Shown here: positions 18,307 through 27,216 of the stretch, piece after piece
Layout of the letters: the number at the start of each line of letters is the position of its first letter
Numbering within the stretch: the stretch's first letter is position 1
DNA from: Blastococcus sp. CT_GayMR19
GTDB taxonomy: Bacteria; Actinomycetota; Actinomycetes; Mycobacteriales; Geodermatophilaceae
NCBI RefSeq assembly: GCF_004570385.1
Contig: NZ_SPQL01000007.1
Span: 1 to 64,000 of the forward strand
Direction of reading: 5' to 3'
Length of the DNA: 64,000 nucleotides
Translations under genes and position numbers: made by a program
Notes under the pieces: generated by a model
What the model was told of the DNA's origin: nothing
The model's database searches: none
The model's input: only the letters and a program-made list of their open reading frames with translations

Positions 18307-19464
18307 ATGAGCGTCGACGGCACGGGCGGGCGGGTCGCCGCTGCCACGCGGACCGCGGACGATGCCGAGGCCCTGCCCCGGCTGGAGACGACCGACGTTC
18401 CGGACCCCGCTACCGACGCCGGACCCGACGGCGATGATCCGACCGGCCCCACCCGTCCACGGCACCCCCTCCGGCGCGTGCTGATCAGCCTCGCCGCGAT
18501 CGCCCTGGTGCTTGCGCTCCTCGTCGGCGGCGGGCTGTGGTTCCTGGCCGACCGGTGGGCGGGCAACATCGACCGGGTCTCCGACGTGTTCGCGTCGCTC
18601 GACCAGGCCGCACGCCCCGCTGCTGCGACGCCTGCCCAGAGCGCGCCGCAGGACCCGGTCACCTTCCTGCTGGTGGGCTCGGACACGCGGGACGAGGTGG
18701 CCGCCGGCGAGGACCCCGACGGCCGTTCCGACGCGATCATGATCGCGCGCTTCGCGGCGGACCGGACCCACGCGCAGCTGATCTCGATCCCGCGCGACTC
18801 CTGGGTGGACATCCCCGGCCACGGCCGCAACAAGATCAATGCCAGCTACGCGTTCGGTGGCCCGTCCCTGCTGATCCAGACGGTGGAGCAGCTCACCCAG
18901 GTGCGGATCGACCACTACGTCGCGATCGACTTCGCGGGCCTCATCCAGGTGACCGACGATCTGGGTGGGGTCGACGTCGTGGTGGCCGAGACGACGGAGA
19001 ACGGGCCCTTCACGTTCCCGGCCGGGCCCAACCACCTCGACGGCGAGCAGGTGCGCTGGTACCTGGCGCAGCGCTACGGGCTGCCCGGGGGCGACTTCGA
19101 CCGGGTCAAGCGGCAGCAGCAGTACCTGCGGGCGATGTTCGCGAAGCTGTTCAGCTCCGACACCTTCACCGATCCGGCCAAGCTCGATGCCGCGATGCTC
19201 GCGGTGACCAGCGCCGTCACCATCGACGACACACTCGGCAACGGCGACCTGGTGTCGCTGGTCTACTCGATGCGCGGCGTGCGGCCGGACAACATCCAGT
19301 TCTTCACGGCGCCAGTGCTGGGCACCGGCATGGAGGGCCCGGCCAGCGTGGTCTACCTGGACAACGTCACCGGCGAGCGGATGTGGTCGTACCTGCGCAG
19401 CGACTCACTCGCGAGCAACGGCGCGGAGTTCTCGAAGGAGGCCCTGCCCGACGTCCCCCGCTGA
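18307..19464 (+). CDS. LytR-CpsA-Psr (LCP) family cell-wall polymer ligase
   Basis: This 385-residue protein has an acidic/Pro-rich cytoplasmic part, a membrane helix at about 57-80 and an external LCP domain (about 115-285). Recognisable family motifs are VGSDTRDE (123-130), GRSDAIMIAR (139-148), SIPRDSWVDIPG (160-171) with RNKINASYAFGG (174-185), and DFDRVKRQQQ (263-272). These supply the Arg and Asp residues that bind pyrophosphate lipid. LCP enzymes attach undecaprenyl-linked glycopolymers to peptidoglycan (arabinogalactan, teichoic acid or capsule). It may anchor the polymer made by the locus at 2736-15000. The C-terminal LytR_C domain seen in some members is absent. Confidence 0.9.
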   Translation: MSVDGTGGRVAAATRTADDAEALPRLETTDVPDPATDAGPDGDDPTGPTRPRHPLRRVLISLAAIALVLALLVGGGLWFLADRWAGNIDRVSDVFASLDQAARPAAATPAQSAPQDPVTFLLVGSDTRDEVAAGEDPDGRSDAIMIARFAADRTHAQLISIPRDSWVDIPGHGRNKINASYAFGGPSLLIQTVEQLTQVRIDHYVAIDFAGLIQVTDDLGGVDVVVAETTENGPFTFPAGPNHLDGEQVRWYLAQRYGLPGGDFDRVKRQQQYLRAMFAKLFSSDTFTDPAKLDAAMLAVTSAVTIDDTLGNGDLVSLVYSMRGVRPDNIQFFTAPVLGTGMEGPASVVYLDNVTGERMWSYLRSDSLASNGAEFSKEALPDVPR

Positions 19465-19810
19465 CCCGGGTTGATACGCCTCCGCGTGGACGGACGCGGT
19501 GTCGTCCGGTTCGTGCGGGGCAGCGATCAGCCCCGCCTGCACCACCGGCCGGAAGATCCTCGTGAGGCCCACACCGGCAGCCATCGCCGATTCCGCGAAG
19601 GCGAACGGCAGCTCCTTGTGCGGCGCGCCACGACGGCCCGCCATCTTGGTCAGCATTCCACTGGGCCACCGAGGGTGCCACCGCCTGCGCAACATCCACC
19701 GCAACCTCGGAGACAAGCACAGCCGGTCAAGCGCTGCTGTCGCGGCCCTCCGAGAGCTGCGAGCGGGATGGCCTACGCCCCTCGATAGCGGTGATCCGAT
19801 CGTCTGCCGG
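19465..19810. other. Gene debris between LCP gene and beta-helix gene
   Basis: No intact gene is present. On the minus strand 19540-19640 is clearly related to the nrfD gene at 32864-33904 (see separate entry). On the plus strand about 19664-19770 reads LRNIHRNLGDKHSR, reminiscent of the last helix of a LuxR-type DNA-binding domain but without the rest. The region therefore looks like a scar of rearrangement. Confidence 0.5.
19535..19645 (-). pseudogene. Fragment of an nrfD-like gene
   Basis: Read leftwards, this encodes GAPHKELPFAFAESAMAAGV followed by GLTRIFRPVVQAG. The intact NrfD-like protein at 32864-33904 has APHEQLPFVFAGSAMAAGGG then LTMIFTPVAEAG at the matching place. The DNA is also visibly similar to about 33235-33340. 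Only about 35 codons remain, without start or flanking helices, so it is a broken remnant, possibly of a former duplicate of the formate dehydrogenase membrane subunit. Confidence 0.7.
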
Positions 19811-21388
19811 CTAGGGCCCTTGGTAGACGGTTGCCGTGCCGACGTCCCGAATGGGGCCTAGCCGGTTCCCGGCGAAGTTGTTACCGGAGCCCACCACCGT
19901 CCGGTTGCACAGTGCGCTGGCGATGTTGAGCCCGTACGACTGAGTCTTCGTCGCCTGATTGTCGGTCGCTGTATTGCCCGACACCGAGTTGTCGTCACAC
20001 GTCAGCCCTGCGACCACCGAGGTGATCCGGATACCGTCACGGCTGGCCACGCGGTCTGAGCTGTTGGTGATCGTGTTGTTCGTGATGCTGTTCCGGTCAC
20101 CGTTGCTGATGTAGACCCCGTCGCCACCGGCCTGGTCGATCGTGTTGTTGCTGAATGTGTTGTCCGACGACTTCTTGTTCGGTTGCGCAGCGGTGCTCGA
20201 CGACTGCTGGGCGTAGATGCCGGGGCCACCGGTCCCGCTGATCGTGCAACCAGCGACCGTGTTGCGGCTGGAGGCGAGGAACTGCACCGCGGCGCCTGGG
20301 ATGCCGCTGATCTGACAGCCACGAACCACGTTGTTCTCGGCCGTCGCGCCGGCGTCCTTACCGTCGAAGACGATCCCTCTCGAACGCGAGCCCGTGATCT
20401 TGACGTTCTCGACCAGTGAATTGTTGCCCTTGTCGAAGTCCAGCGCATCGCTCGACGTGCGGGCCGAGCCCGCGGCGACGATCGTCATCTCGCGCACCTT
20501 GACTCTGTTCGTGCCGGTGAAGCTGAAGGGTTCGGTGTCGGCAGCGGCGCTCGAGTTGTTCCTGATGATCGTCGCGTCGATACCCGCGCCGACGAAGTCG
20601 ATGTCGGTCAGGTTCGACAGCACGAAATACTCGGATCCGAAGTCGAAGTCGCCGGAAGTGAAGCGGACAGTCCCACCGCCGCCCGCCTTGAGTTTGGCGA
20701 CCGCGCTCTGCCCAACGGTCTTCAGTGTCCCGGTAAAGGTGGCCGTGGTTGAGACCGCCTGGTAAGTGCCGTCTCCCACCGGGCTAACCAGGAACTCCCC
20801 GGGTGGTGGCGGCGGCGGCGGAGGGGTCGTGTCGCCGATGACCAGCTGCGGCTTGTTGGCGCCTTCCTTACTGGTGATGCGCAGCGACGTGTTGCTTGTG
20901 GTCTGCAGAGCGAGGCTGACCGGTCCGGTCGATCCGACGACCGACGTCACGTCTATCTCCTTCCAGGTCGACGCGGTGAGCGCACCGCTCTTCCCGGAGG
21001 CGGGCCCCAAGGCGGGCCTGTTCTCGTAGGTGATGCCGGTCTCCGTCCAGGCGGTGTCCGCGACGCCGTAGGCGGTGACGCCGGCGGTGTGCGTCGACTG
21101 AGCGAACACCCTCAGCTTGACGCCCCCGGTGAGGTCGGTTGCTGCCGGGATGTCGAACCTGAGGTACGCGATCTGTTGTGGACTCGCATCGATCAGGTAC
21201 GACGTGCGCGTGCCGAAGTTGGACGTCGGCAGCGCCGCATCGACGTAACTGTCGGCCGCGGCCGTGACCGTCACTGGCTCCGCGGCAGACGCGGACGGCA
21301 GACTCAGACCGGTACCGATCGACATGACCGCTGGGCCGAGTAGTACGGCGAATGTCAGGCCGATCGCGCGCCTCATGATCGCGGACAT
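19811..21388 (-). CDS. Secreted DNRLRE-domain / parallel beta-helix protein
   Basis: This 525-residue exported protein has a signal peptide at residues 1-36. A DNRLRE-type beta-sandwich (about 37-185) contains ADSYVDAALPTSNFGTRTSY and IAYLRFDIP, as in carbohydrate-associated domains. A poly-proline linker follows (about 189-196). A right-handed beta-helix (about 200-525) carries repeated N-N-T-I / GDGVYISNGDRN-type turns typical of NosD, pectate-lyase or alginate-epimerase folds. It probably binds or cleaves an acidic polysaccharide, perhaps the polymer made nearby, but no catalytic residues were fixed. The ATG at 21388 was chosen because TGAGGAGAG ends 6 nt before it. A longer upstream frame would bury the signal peptide. 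Confidence 0.82.
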   Translation of the reverse strand: MSAIMRRAIGLTFAVLLGPAVMSIGTGLSLPSASAAEPVTVTAAADSYVDAALPTSNFGTRTSYLIDASPQQIAYLRFDIPAATDLTGGVKLRVFAQSTHTAGVTAYGVADTAWTETGITYENRPALGPASGKSGALTASTWKEIDVTSVVGSTGPVSLALQTTSNTSLRITSKEGANKPQLVIGDTTPPPPPPPPGEFLVSPVGDGTYQAVSTTATFTGTLKTVGQSAVAKLKAGGGGTVRFTSGDFDFGSEYFVLSNLTDIDFVGAGIDATIIRNNSSAAADTEPFSFTGTNRVKVREMTIVAAGSARTSSDALDFDKGNNSLVENVKITGSRSRGIVFDGKDAGATAENNVVRGCQISGIPGAAVQFLASSRNTVAGCTISGTGGPGIYAQQSSSTAAQPNKKSSDNTFSNNTIDQAGGDGVYISNGDRNSITNNTITNSSDRVASRDGIRITSVVAGLTCDDNSVSGNTATDNQATKTQSYGLNIASALCNRTVVGSGNNFAGNRLGPIRDVGTATVYQGP

Positions 21389-21903
21389 GACCACTCTCCT
21401 CAGGGGCGGATTGGGGACGGTGCCGGATCGCTTCCGGTCACTCGTCCAGTTCGCTCGAGGGGGCGAGTGATGACACCCCGGCGCCGGTGAGACGATATAT
21501 GTTGTCAAACTCTGGGGGAAGACCCTCACTGACCGGCAATAAGTTGACCAAGATCCAAGAGGCAGCAGTGGATCGTGTCCTCACCGCGCAGGAAGGTCTT
21601 GACGAACGGCGTTCGTCGTGCTGACCGCGGCGGACCCCGTAATGTCGTTAAGCGCCATGTGAAGACTCAGTGAAGGAGCGACACCAGCACCGACCGACGA
21701 GAGGACTTTAGCGGCGCGCCGAGCACGCACGGTCACGCGCAGACAACCCCGAGCAATCGTTGCGTCGCCATGCTTCAAGGCCGATTCCCCAAGCTCTTTT
21801 CTTTGCGCTCCGGATGGTTAATGGTGCTCGGACAGCCGACGGAACCCCGCGGCGGCGCCGAGGCGCTTTCGACGCTGACCACCCTCAGGGAGTGTTTCGC
21901 CGG
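21389..21903. other. Intergenic between divergent genes
   Basis: This 515-bp divergent region lies between the beta-helix gene and the five-gene operon. It has A/T-rich patches (for example around 21487-21510 and 21535-21560) and a perfect inverted repeat at 21601-21617. No coding sequence is convincing upstream of the ATG at 21904. Confidence 0.4.
21601..21617. promoter_or_regulatory. Palindrome in divergent intergenic region, possible operator
   Basis: This is a perfect inverted repeat GACGAAC-GGC-GTTCGTC, directly preceded by TT to give TTGAC. It sits in the middle of the region between two divergently transcribed surface-polysaccharide genes. The size fits a TetR/LacI-type operator half-site pair; no regulator is encoded beside it. 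Confidence 0.35.
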
Positions 21904-23547
21904 ATGACGGTTACGAGCGGCCGGGTGGAGCCGCCGGATGACGGTTTTCACGGGGCGCTCCCCCTTGCCCCGGAACGCCAACGGAACGCTGGCAACGTCG
22001 TGGCGACGGGCGTCGTCCGCAGGGTGCTCAGGCGGCCGGGATTCCTGCCCACCGTCGTTGTCGCCCTGCTCGTGGCGGTGCCGGCACTGGTGCTCCGCGT
22101 ATGGGCACTCGACTCGCTGGGCCTCAACAGCGACGAGGCCGTCTACGCGGGACAGGGGGCATCACTGGCCCGCGACCCGGCCTTCCTGCCCTACTTCCCG
22201 GTGTTCCGCGCCCACCCACTGCTGTTCCAGTCGCTGCTCTCGCTGGAATACCGCATCTTCGGGGTCTCGCCACTCGGTGGACGCCTTCTGTCGGTCGCCT
22301 TCGGCTTGGCCACGGTCGCGCTGACCTATGCAATCGGCAACCGGCTCTATGGGAAGCGGGTGGGTGTCCTCGCCGCACTCCTGATCGGCGTCATGCCTTA
22401 CATGGTTGTGGTGAACCGTCAGGTCCTGCTGGACGGCCCGATGGTCTTCTTCACGTCTCTCGCCCTGTACCTGCTGATCCGCTTCGTCCAGACCGAACGG
22501 GCTGGCTGGCTGTACGCCGCGGCGGTAGCCCTAGGGCTGGCCACACTCACGAAGGAGACCGCCATCCTGCTGGTGGGCGGGGCCTACGCCTTCTTCGCCC
22601 TGACTCGGAAGACCAGACTGCGCCTGACCCAGGCGGCGCTGGCTCTCGGCGTGCTTTTCCTGACCGTCCTGCCCTACCCAGTCTCACTCAAGCTGGCCGG
22701 CAATTCCTCCACCGGCGGCGCTTTCCTGGTCTGGCAGTTGTTGCGCCGCGCCAACCACTCCTGGGGCTTCTACCTGGAGGTCGTCCCGCCTGCGCTGGGG
22801 CTGGGCGTAGTCGGTGTCGTCGTCGTGGGCCTGCTGCTGCTGCGCCGGTCGCTCACCTGGTCGGAACACCTGCTCGTCAGCTGGATCACGGTGCCCAGCC
22901 TCTTCTTCACGATCTGGGCGGTGAAGGGCTTCCAGTACCTGCTGCCCATCGCCGTACCTATGGCGGTGCTTGCCGCGATGGTGGTGGTCAGCGTGCCCTT
23001 ACCGCAGGTCAACCGGAAAGCCGGCGCCCACAGCGTCACCACGGCGGGACTGCGCGGTGTCGTGGCGGTGGCGCTGGTTGCCAGCCTCGCGGCTACGTCC
23101 TGGGTTCGAGTGCAACCCTCGACCGCGGGCTCGAGCTTCCTGGCCGGTACGGGCGGCGTGCCTGGCGGACGGGAGGCCGGGCAGTGGGTCGACGAGAACC
23201 TTCCCGAGGGCGTGACCATGCTCGCGCTGGGGCCGTCGATGGCAAACATCATCCAGTTCTACGGGCAGCGCAGGGTGTACGGCCTGTCCGTCAGCCCCAA
23301 CCCACTGAGCCGCAATCCCGTCTACGACCCCGTCCACAACCCTGACTTGAGCATCCGGCACAGCGACCTTCAATTCCTGGTCTGGGACTCGTTCTCTGCG
23401 GAACGGTCACCATTCTTCTCGGACCGTCTGCTCTCCTACGCGGAGCGCTACCACGGCAGGATCGTCCATCAGGAGTTCATCAACGTGGAGACCAACCAGG
23501 GTTCCGTGCGCAGACCAGTGATCATCATCTATGAGGTGCGACCGTGA
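21904..23547 (+). CDS. GT39/ArnT-type membrane glycosyltransferase (GT-C fold)
   Basis: This 547-residue protein has about 11 transmembrane helices. After the first helix comes SLGLNSDEAVYAGQG (residues 71-85). The Asp77-Glu78 pair sits where GT-C enzymes (protein O-mannosyltransferase, ArnT, arabinosyltransferases) hold their catalytic acid in the first external loop. The C-terminal 120 residues form a soluble external domain. It should use a polyprenyl-phosphate sugar donor outside the membrane. It is the first gene of a five-gene operon in which each stop overlaps the next start by four bases. The ATG at 21904 is preferred over upstream starts because the protein is then near the usual length; the ribosome site (GGGAG) is 11-12 nt away. 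Confidence 0.82.
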   Translation: MTVTSGRVEPPDDGFHGALPLAPERQRNAGNVVATGVVRRVLRRPGFLPTVVVALLVAVPALVLRVWALDSLGLNSDEAVYAGQGASLARDPAFLPYFPVFRAHPLLFQSLLSLEYRIFGVSPLGGRLLSVAFGLATVALTYAIGNRLYGKRVGVLAALLIGVMPYMVVVNRQVLLDGPMVFFTSLALYLLIRFVQTERAGWLYAAAVALGLATLTKETAILLVGGAYAFFALTRKTRLRLTQAALALGVLFLTVLPYPVSLKLAGNSSTGGAFLVWQLLRRANHSWGFYLEVVPPALGLGVVGVVVVGLLLLRRSLTWSEHLLVSWITVPSLFFTIWAVKGFQYLLPIAVPMAVLAAMVVVSVPLPQVNRKAGAHSVTTAGLRGVVAVALVASLAATSWVRVQPSTAGSSFLAGTGGVPGGREAGQWVDENLPEGVTMLALGPSMANIIQFYGQRRVYGLSVSPNPLSRNPVYDPVHNPDLSIRHSDLQFLVWDSFSAERSPFFSDRLLSYAERYHGRIVHQEFINVETNQGSVRRPVIIIYEVRP

Positions 23548-24929
23548 GACGGCTCTCAGCCGCCCTGGGGGTGCTGGCCACGGCCGGCTGGATCGTGGCG
23601 GTGCCGGCTTCAGCAGCAGCTGAGGATTTTGTTCCGGCTGAGCAATTATCCACCACGACTCCGATCAAGCACTTCATGGTGCTCATGCAGGAGAACCACT
23701 CCTTCGACAACTACTTCGGCACCTATCCCGGGGCGGACGGCATCCCGGATGGAACCTGCATGCCGGTCGACGCCGTCAGCAGGCCCGGCGAGACGCCCGC
23801 GAACGATGACTGCGTCGAGCCGTTCCACATCGGGGATCGGGCGATCCTGGACCTCGGACATAGCGGGGACGTGCACGAGCGCCAGTACAACGACGGGCGT
23901 ATGGACGGCTTTCTTGAAGCCTTCGCTGAGCGACGCGAACTCAAGGGTCAGCCGATGGGTTATTACGACGACCGCGATATTCCTTTCTACTGGAATGTTG
24001 CCGACAACTACGTGCTCTTCGACAGGATGTTCACGTCGGCCGCCGGCGGAAGCGTCTGGAACCACATGTTCTGGGTGACCGGAACACCCGGCAACCCCGA
24101 GGGAGACCTACTCCTTCCCGGCGGCTTCGACCACGTGCCCACCATTTTCGACCGCCTCCAGGAGGCCGGCGTCTCGTGGAAGTTTTACGTGCAGAACTAC
24201 AAGCCGGAAATCAACTTCCGCACTCCCGGGAGCGGGGATGAGGGAGCCCAGATAGTCTGGGTGCCGCCGCTCAACTACAACCGCTTCCTCGACGACCCGG
24301 ACCTGTCCAGCCGGATCGTCGACATGAGCGAGTACTACCAAGATCTGGCGGAAGGGACCCTGCCGGCAGTCAGCTTCATGGTGCCCTCCGGCGCCAGCGA
24401 GCACCCGCCCGGCAGCATTCAGGCTGGAGAGCGCTTCGTCCGGTCACTGACCGACTCCCTCATGACCAGCTCGGCGTGGAGCTCGTCCGCGTTCATGTGG
24501 ACGTACGACGATTGGGGCGGTTGGTACGACCACGTCCCACCTCCCCAGGTGGACGAGTACGGGTACGGCTTCCGCGCGCCGGCGCTCCTGGTCAGCCCCT
24601 ACGCGAAGAAGGGGCACGTCGACTCCACGACGTTGGACTTCACCTCCCAGCTCAAGTTCATCGAGAACAACTGGGGCGTGCCACCTCTCGGCGACCGCGA
24701 CGCGGCGGCCAACGACATCACTTCCGCATTCGACTTCGCGGCCGGTCCGCGCGAGCCCTTCCTGCTCAGCCGCAGCCGCTCATCGGAAGAGCTGCCCGAG
24801 ACGAACACTGGCGTCGTTTATACCTCCTACGGGGCAGCACTCTTCGTGTTTCCCCTCGTCGCCGCCGCGCATCGCCTTGTCGCCACGCGCCGTCGACGCG
24901 GGCGACACCTGAGGAAGGTCGCCCCGTGA
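23544..24929 (+). CDS. Secreted phosphoesterase (phospholipase C / acid phosphatase family)
   Basis: This 461-residue protein has a signal peptide (about 1-26). Its catalytic-site motif is HFMVLMQENHSFDNYFGTYP (residues 43-62), the hallmark of the PF04185 phosphoesterase family that includes bacterial phospholipases C and AcpA. The C-terminus carries LPETN (417-421), a hydrophobic stretch and an Arg-rich tail (ATRRRRGRH), i.e. a sortase-like or transmembrane anchoring tail. It would hydrolyse phosphoester bonds in lipids or polymers at the cell surface. The GTG start overlaps the previous stop by 4 bp. The substrate is unknown. Confidence 0.85.
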   Translation: MRRLSAALGVLATAGWIVAVPASAAAEDFVPAEQLSTTTPIKHFMVLMQENHSFDNYFGTYPGADGIPDGTCMPVDAVSRPGETPANDDCVEPFHIGDRAILDLGHSGDVHERQYNDGRMDGFLEAFAERRELKGQPMGYYDDRDIPFYWNVADNYVLFDRMFTSAAGGSVWNHMFWVTGTPGNPEGDLLLPGGFDHVPTIFDRLQEAGVSWKFYVQNYKPEINFRTPGSGDEGAQIVWVPPLNYNRFLDDPDLSSRIVDMSEYYQDLAEGTLPAVSFMVPSGASEHPPGSIQAGERFVRSLTDSLMTSSAWSSSAFMWTYDDWGGWYDHVPPPQVDEYGYGFRAPALLVSPYAKKGHVDSTTLDFTSQLKFIENNWGVPPLGDRDAAANDITSAFDFAAGPREPFLLSRSRSSEELPETNTGVVYTSYGAALFVFPLVAAAHRLVATRRRRGRHLRKVAP

Positions 24930-26053
24930 CACCATCAGCCGGCCGCCAGGGACGCCACAGAGTCCGACCGTCGATCCTGGCCGCCGTCGCCCTCGTCGTA
25001 GGGATGCTGGCCGGACCGACGGCGAACGACGGTTCACGACTACGCCTCGCAGCCGTACCGAGCGGCCCGCTAGGCGCTATCACCATGAGCACGGTCCCCG
25101 CGGTACCGGGCTTCCCGGTGACACTGGACGGCGTCACCGTACTCACCGACGTCAGCGGTAACGCGTCCTTCACCGCCCCGGTGACAGATCGGGAAGACCT
25201 CAAGCAGCGCATCACGCTGAACACAGCCATGGTCCCCATAGGGACACAAGAGGTCCGCGTTCGGGCCGACCGGGTCTACTCGTCTGGCCCCCAAGAGGCT
25301 CGAATCGCCCTCGGCCTGAGCTATCTAGTCCAATTCGGATTCAGCGGAGTCGATGGGGCCCCTGTCGACGCGTCGGCCGTCAAGTCGGTCCGCCTCAAGA
25401 GCGAGGTCGGCGAGATACTCGAGGCACCGGCACACGAGGGTGCATGGCTCCAAGGGAGCCGTGTGGTCCCGCGGGCTGGCGCGCTGGAAGTCAAGGAGCT
25501 TCTCTGGAGCGTGCAGCGGGTCGAGTACGCGGGCTCCAACGTGGTCAACGTCTCGCAGCAGCGCTTCGTCCCCGCACAGCAGCAGGCTGTGGACATCGAA
25601 TTGCTGTTCTTCAAGTTGGACGCCCGTGTCCACGACGCCATCTTCGATTTCGCCTACGGCGGCGCCATTGAACTCACGTACCCCGACGGGGCCACCAGGC
25701 GCTTTGGTCTCGATGACAACGGGCAGCTGAGCCTGCCTGCGCTGCCGCGAGGCGATTACTCGATCGCTATTGACGGGCCGGGTCCCTCGATGCCGCGCCC
25801 TCTGGCAGTCTCACGCGACCAGACCATCGAGCTCGCCTTCTACAGTTGGCTGGACATCGTCGTTATCCTCGTCGGCATATTCGGCTTCGCAGGGGGGCTC
25901 GCCTGGGCGGGTCGGGTTCGGCGGCGCCGCGATGACACGGACGGACGCGTGCCATCGCGCAGTAGCGCTTCCTCCCTAGCCGAGACACGAAGGCCTACGG
26001 AGAGCACGCAGGAGACGAACACCATCCCGTCCTCCGAGCAGCTGACCGGATGA
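24926..26053 (+). CDS. Membrane-anchored surface protein of unknown function
   Basis: This 375-residue protein has an N-terminal hydrophobic signal segment (about 16-34) and several Ig-like or PEGA/carboxypeptidase-regulatory-like beta modules (about 50-295, with repeats such as FPVTLDGVTVLTDVSGNASF and LTYPDGATRRFGLDDNGQL). A C-terminal helix (about 301-323) is followed by RVRRRRDD and a Ser/Thr-rich tail. No family was recognised with confidence. The GTG at 24926 has a GAGGAAGG ribosome site 7 nt upstream and overlaps the previous stop. Its position between a phosphoesterase and a glycoside hydrolase suggests a structural or substrate-binding partner. Confidence 0.72.
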   Translation: MTPSAGRQGRHRVRPSILAAVALVVGMLAGPTANDGSRLRLAAVPSGPLGAITMSTVPAVPGFPVTLDGVTVLTDVSGNASFTAPVTDREDLKQRITLNTAMVPIGTQEVRVRADRVYSSGPQEARIALGLSYLVQFGFSGVDGAPVDASAVKSVRLKSEVGEILEAPAHEGAWLQGSRVVPRAGALEVKELLWSVQRVEYAGSNVVNVSQQRFVPAQQQAVDIELLFFKLDARVHDAIFDFAYGGAIELTYPDGATRRFGLDDNGQLSLPALPRGDYSIAIDGPGPSMPRPLAVSRDQTIELAFYSWLDIVVILVGIFGFAGGLAWAGRVRRRRDDTDGRVPSRSSASSLAETRRPTESTQETNTIPSSEQLTG

Positions 26054-27216
26054 GGGCCCTAGGCCCGAGATGCGGCACTTGTCTCCTAGCACTGACGACG
26101 GCGCTCTGTATCCTGCTGCCAGCTGCCGGCCGGAACTTGGAAGCAGACGCTCAAGACCAGACCCCCTCGGCGCCCGCGATTGCGAACGATTGCCCGGCGC
26201 ACACCACCGTGCAGCCTGGGCAGGCGCCAGTTCTCGCTCACTTCTACATCTGGTTCCAACCTTCGTCGTGGAACCGGGCGAAGACCGACTTCCCGACCGT
26301 CGGGCGGTACTCCAGCAGCCAGACGAGCGTGATGAGGCAGCAGGTCGCGCAGGCACGCGCCGCCGGGATCGACGGCTTCATCGTCGGCTGGAGGAGCACC
26401 GACACGCTCAACCCCCGACTCGCGGCGCTGCGCAGCGTCGCTGAGGACAACGACTTCAAGCTGGCTATCACCTACCAGGCACAGGATTTCAACCGGAACC
26501 CGCTGCCGGTGGCCCAGGTGCAGCGGGACCTGGAGGAGCTGGCCGCCACCTACGCCGACGACCCCGTGTTCCACCTGCTCGGGCGCCGGCCGGTGGTCGC
26601 CCTGTCCGGAACTTGGCACTACACGGAGGAGGAGCTGCGGTCCATCACCGCACCGGTGGCCTCCCGACTACTGGTCCTGGCGACGGAGAAGAACGTCGCG
26701 GACTACGAGCGGGTGGCCGCGACCGTGGAAGGCGAGCTGTACTACTGGTCGTCAGGGGATCCCGAACAGACCCGCGGCTACCGGGAGAAGTTGCTCGACA
26801 TGGCCAATGCCGTCCGGGAGCACTGCGGTGTTTGGGTGGCCCCCGTGATGCCGGGTTACGACGCCCGCGAGCTGGGGGGCACCCGCGTCGTGGTCCGCCG
26901 AGACGGTGAAACGCTGCGCAGCTCCTGGGAGGCGGCGCTGGCCACCGTTCCCGACGCGATCGGTGTCATCTCGTGGAACGAGTTCAGCGAGAACACCCAC
27001 ATCGAGCCCAGCACCGGCTTCGGAACCCGGTACCTCGACGTCCTAGGTGATCTAACAGGGGCCCCGCCACCCCCCGGCAAGGAGCTCGACTCCAGCGATC
27101 CACAAGGAGTCGGGTCCCCTGCCCGGGCAGCCTTCACGGTAGGGACTGTCGTTGCGCTCGTGGCCCTCCTCGCCGTCCTGGGGATTCGGCGGCGCCGCCA
27201 GGGCGGTCAACTGTGA
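26050..27216 (+). CDS. GH99-like endo-alpha-mannosidase/mannanase, membrane anchored
   Basis: This 388-residue protein has a signal segment (about 10-27) and a (beta/alpha)8-type domain (about 55-340) with VLAHFYIWFQ and GIDGFIVGW. The glycoside-hydrolase family 99/71 signature SWNEFSENTHIEPS lies at about 308-321, where the two catalytic glutamates of GH99 reside. A C-terminal helix (about 362-380) ends RRRRQGG. Known GH99 enzymes cut alpha-mannans from inside the chain; here the target may be a cell-surface mannan or glycoprotein glycan. The ATG overlaps the previous stop by 4 bp. It differs from animal enzymes in being anchored from both ends of the chain. Confidence 0.8.
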   Translation: MRALGPRCGTCLLALTTALCILLPAAGRNLEADAQDQTPSAPAIANDCPAHTTVQPGQAPVLAHFYIWFQPSSWNRAKTDFPTVGRYSSSQTSVMRQQVAQARAAGIDGFIVGWRSTDTLNPRLAALRSVAEDNDFKLAITYQAQDFNRNPLPVAQVQRDLEELAATYADDPVFHLLGRRPVVALSGTWHYTEEELRSITAPVASRLLVLATEKNVADYERVAATVEGELYYWSSGDPEQTRGYREKLLDMANAVREHCGVWVAPVMPGYDARELGGTRVVVRRDGETLRSSWEAALATVPDAIGVISWNEFSENTHIEPSTGFGTRYLDVLGDLTGAPPPPGKELDSSDPQGVGSPARAAFTVGTVVALVALLAVLGIRRRRQGGQL

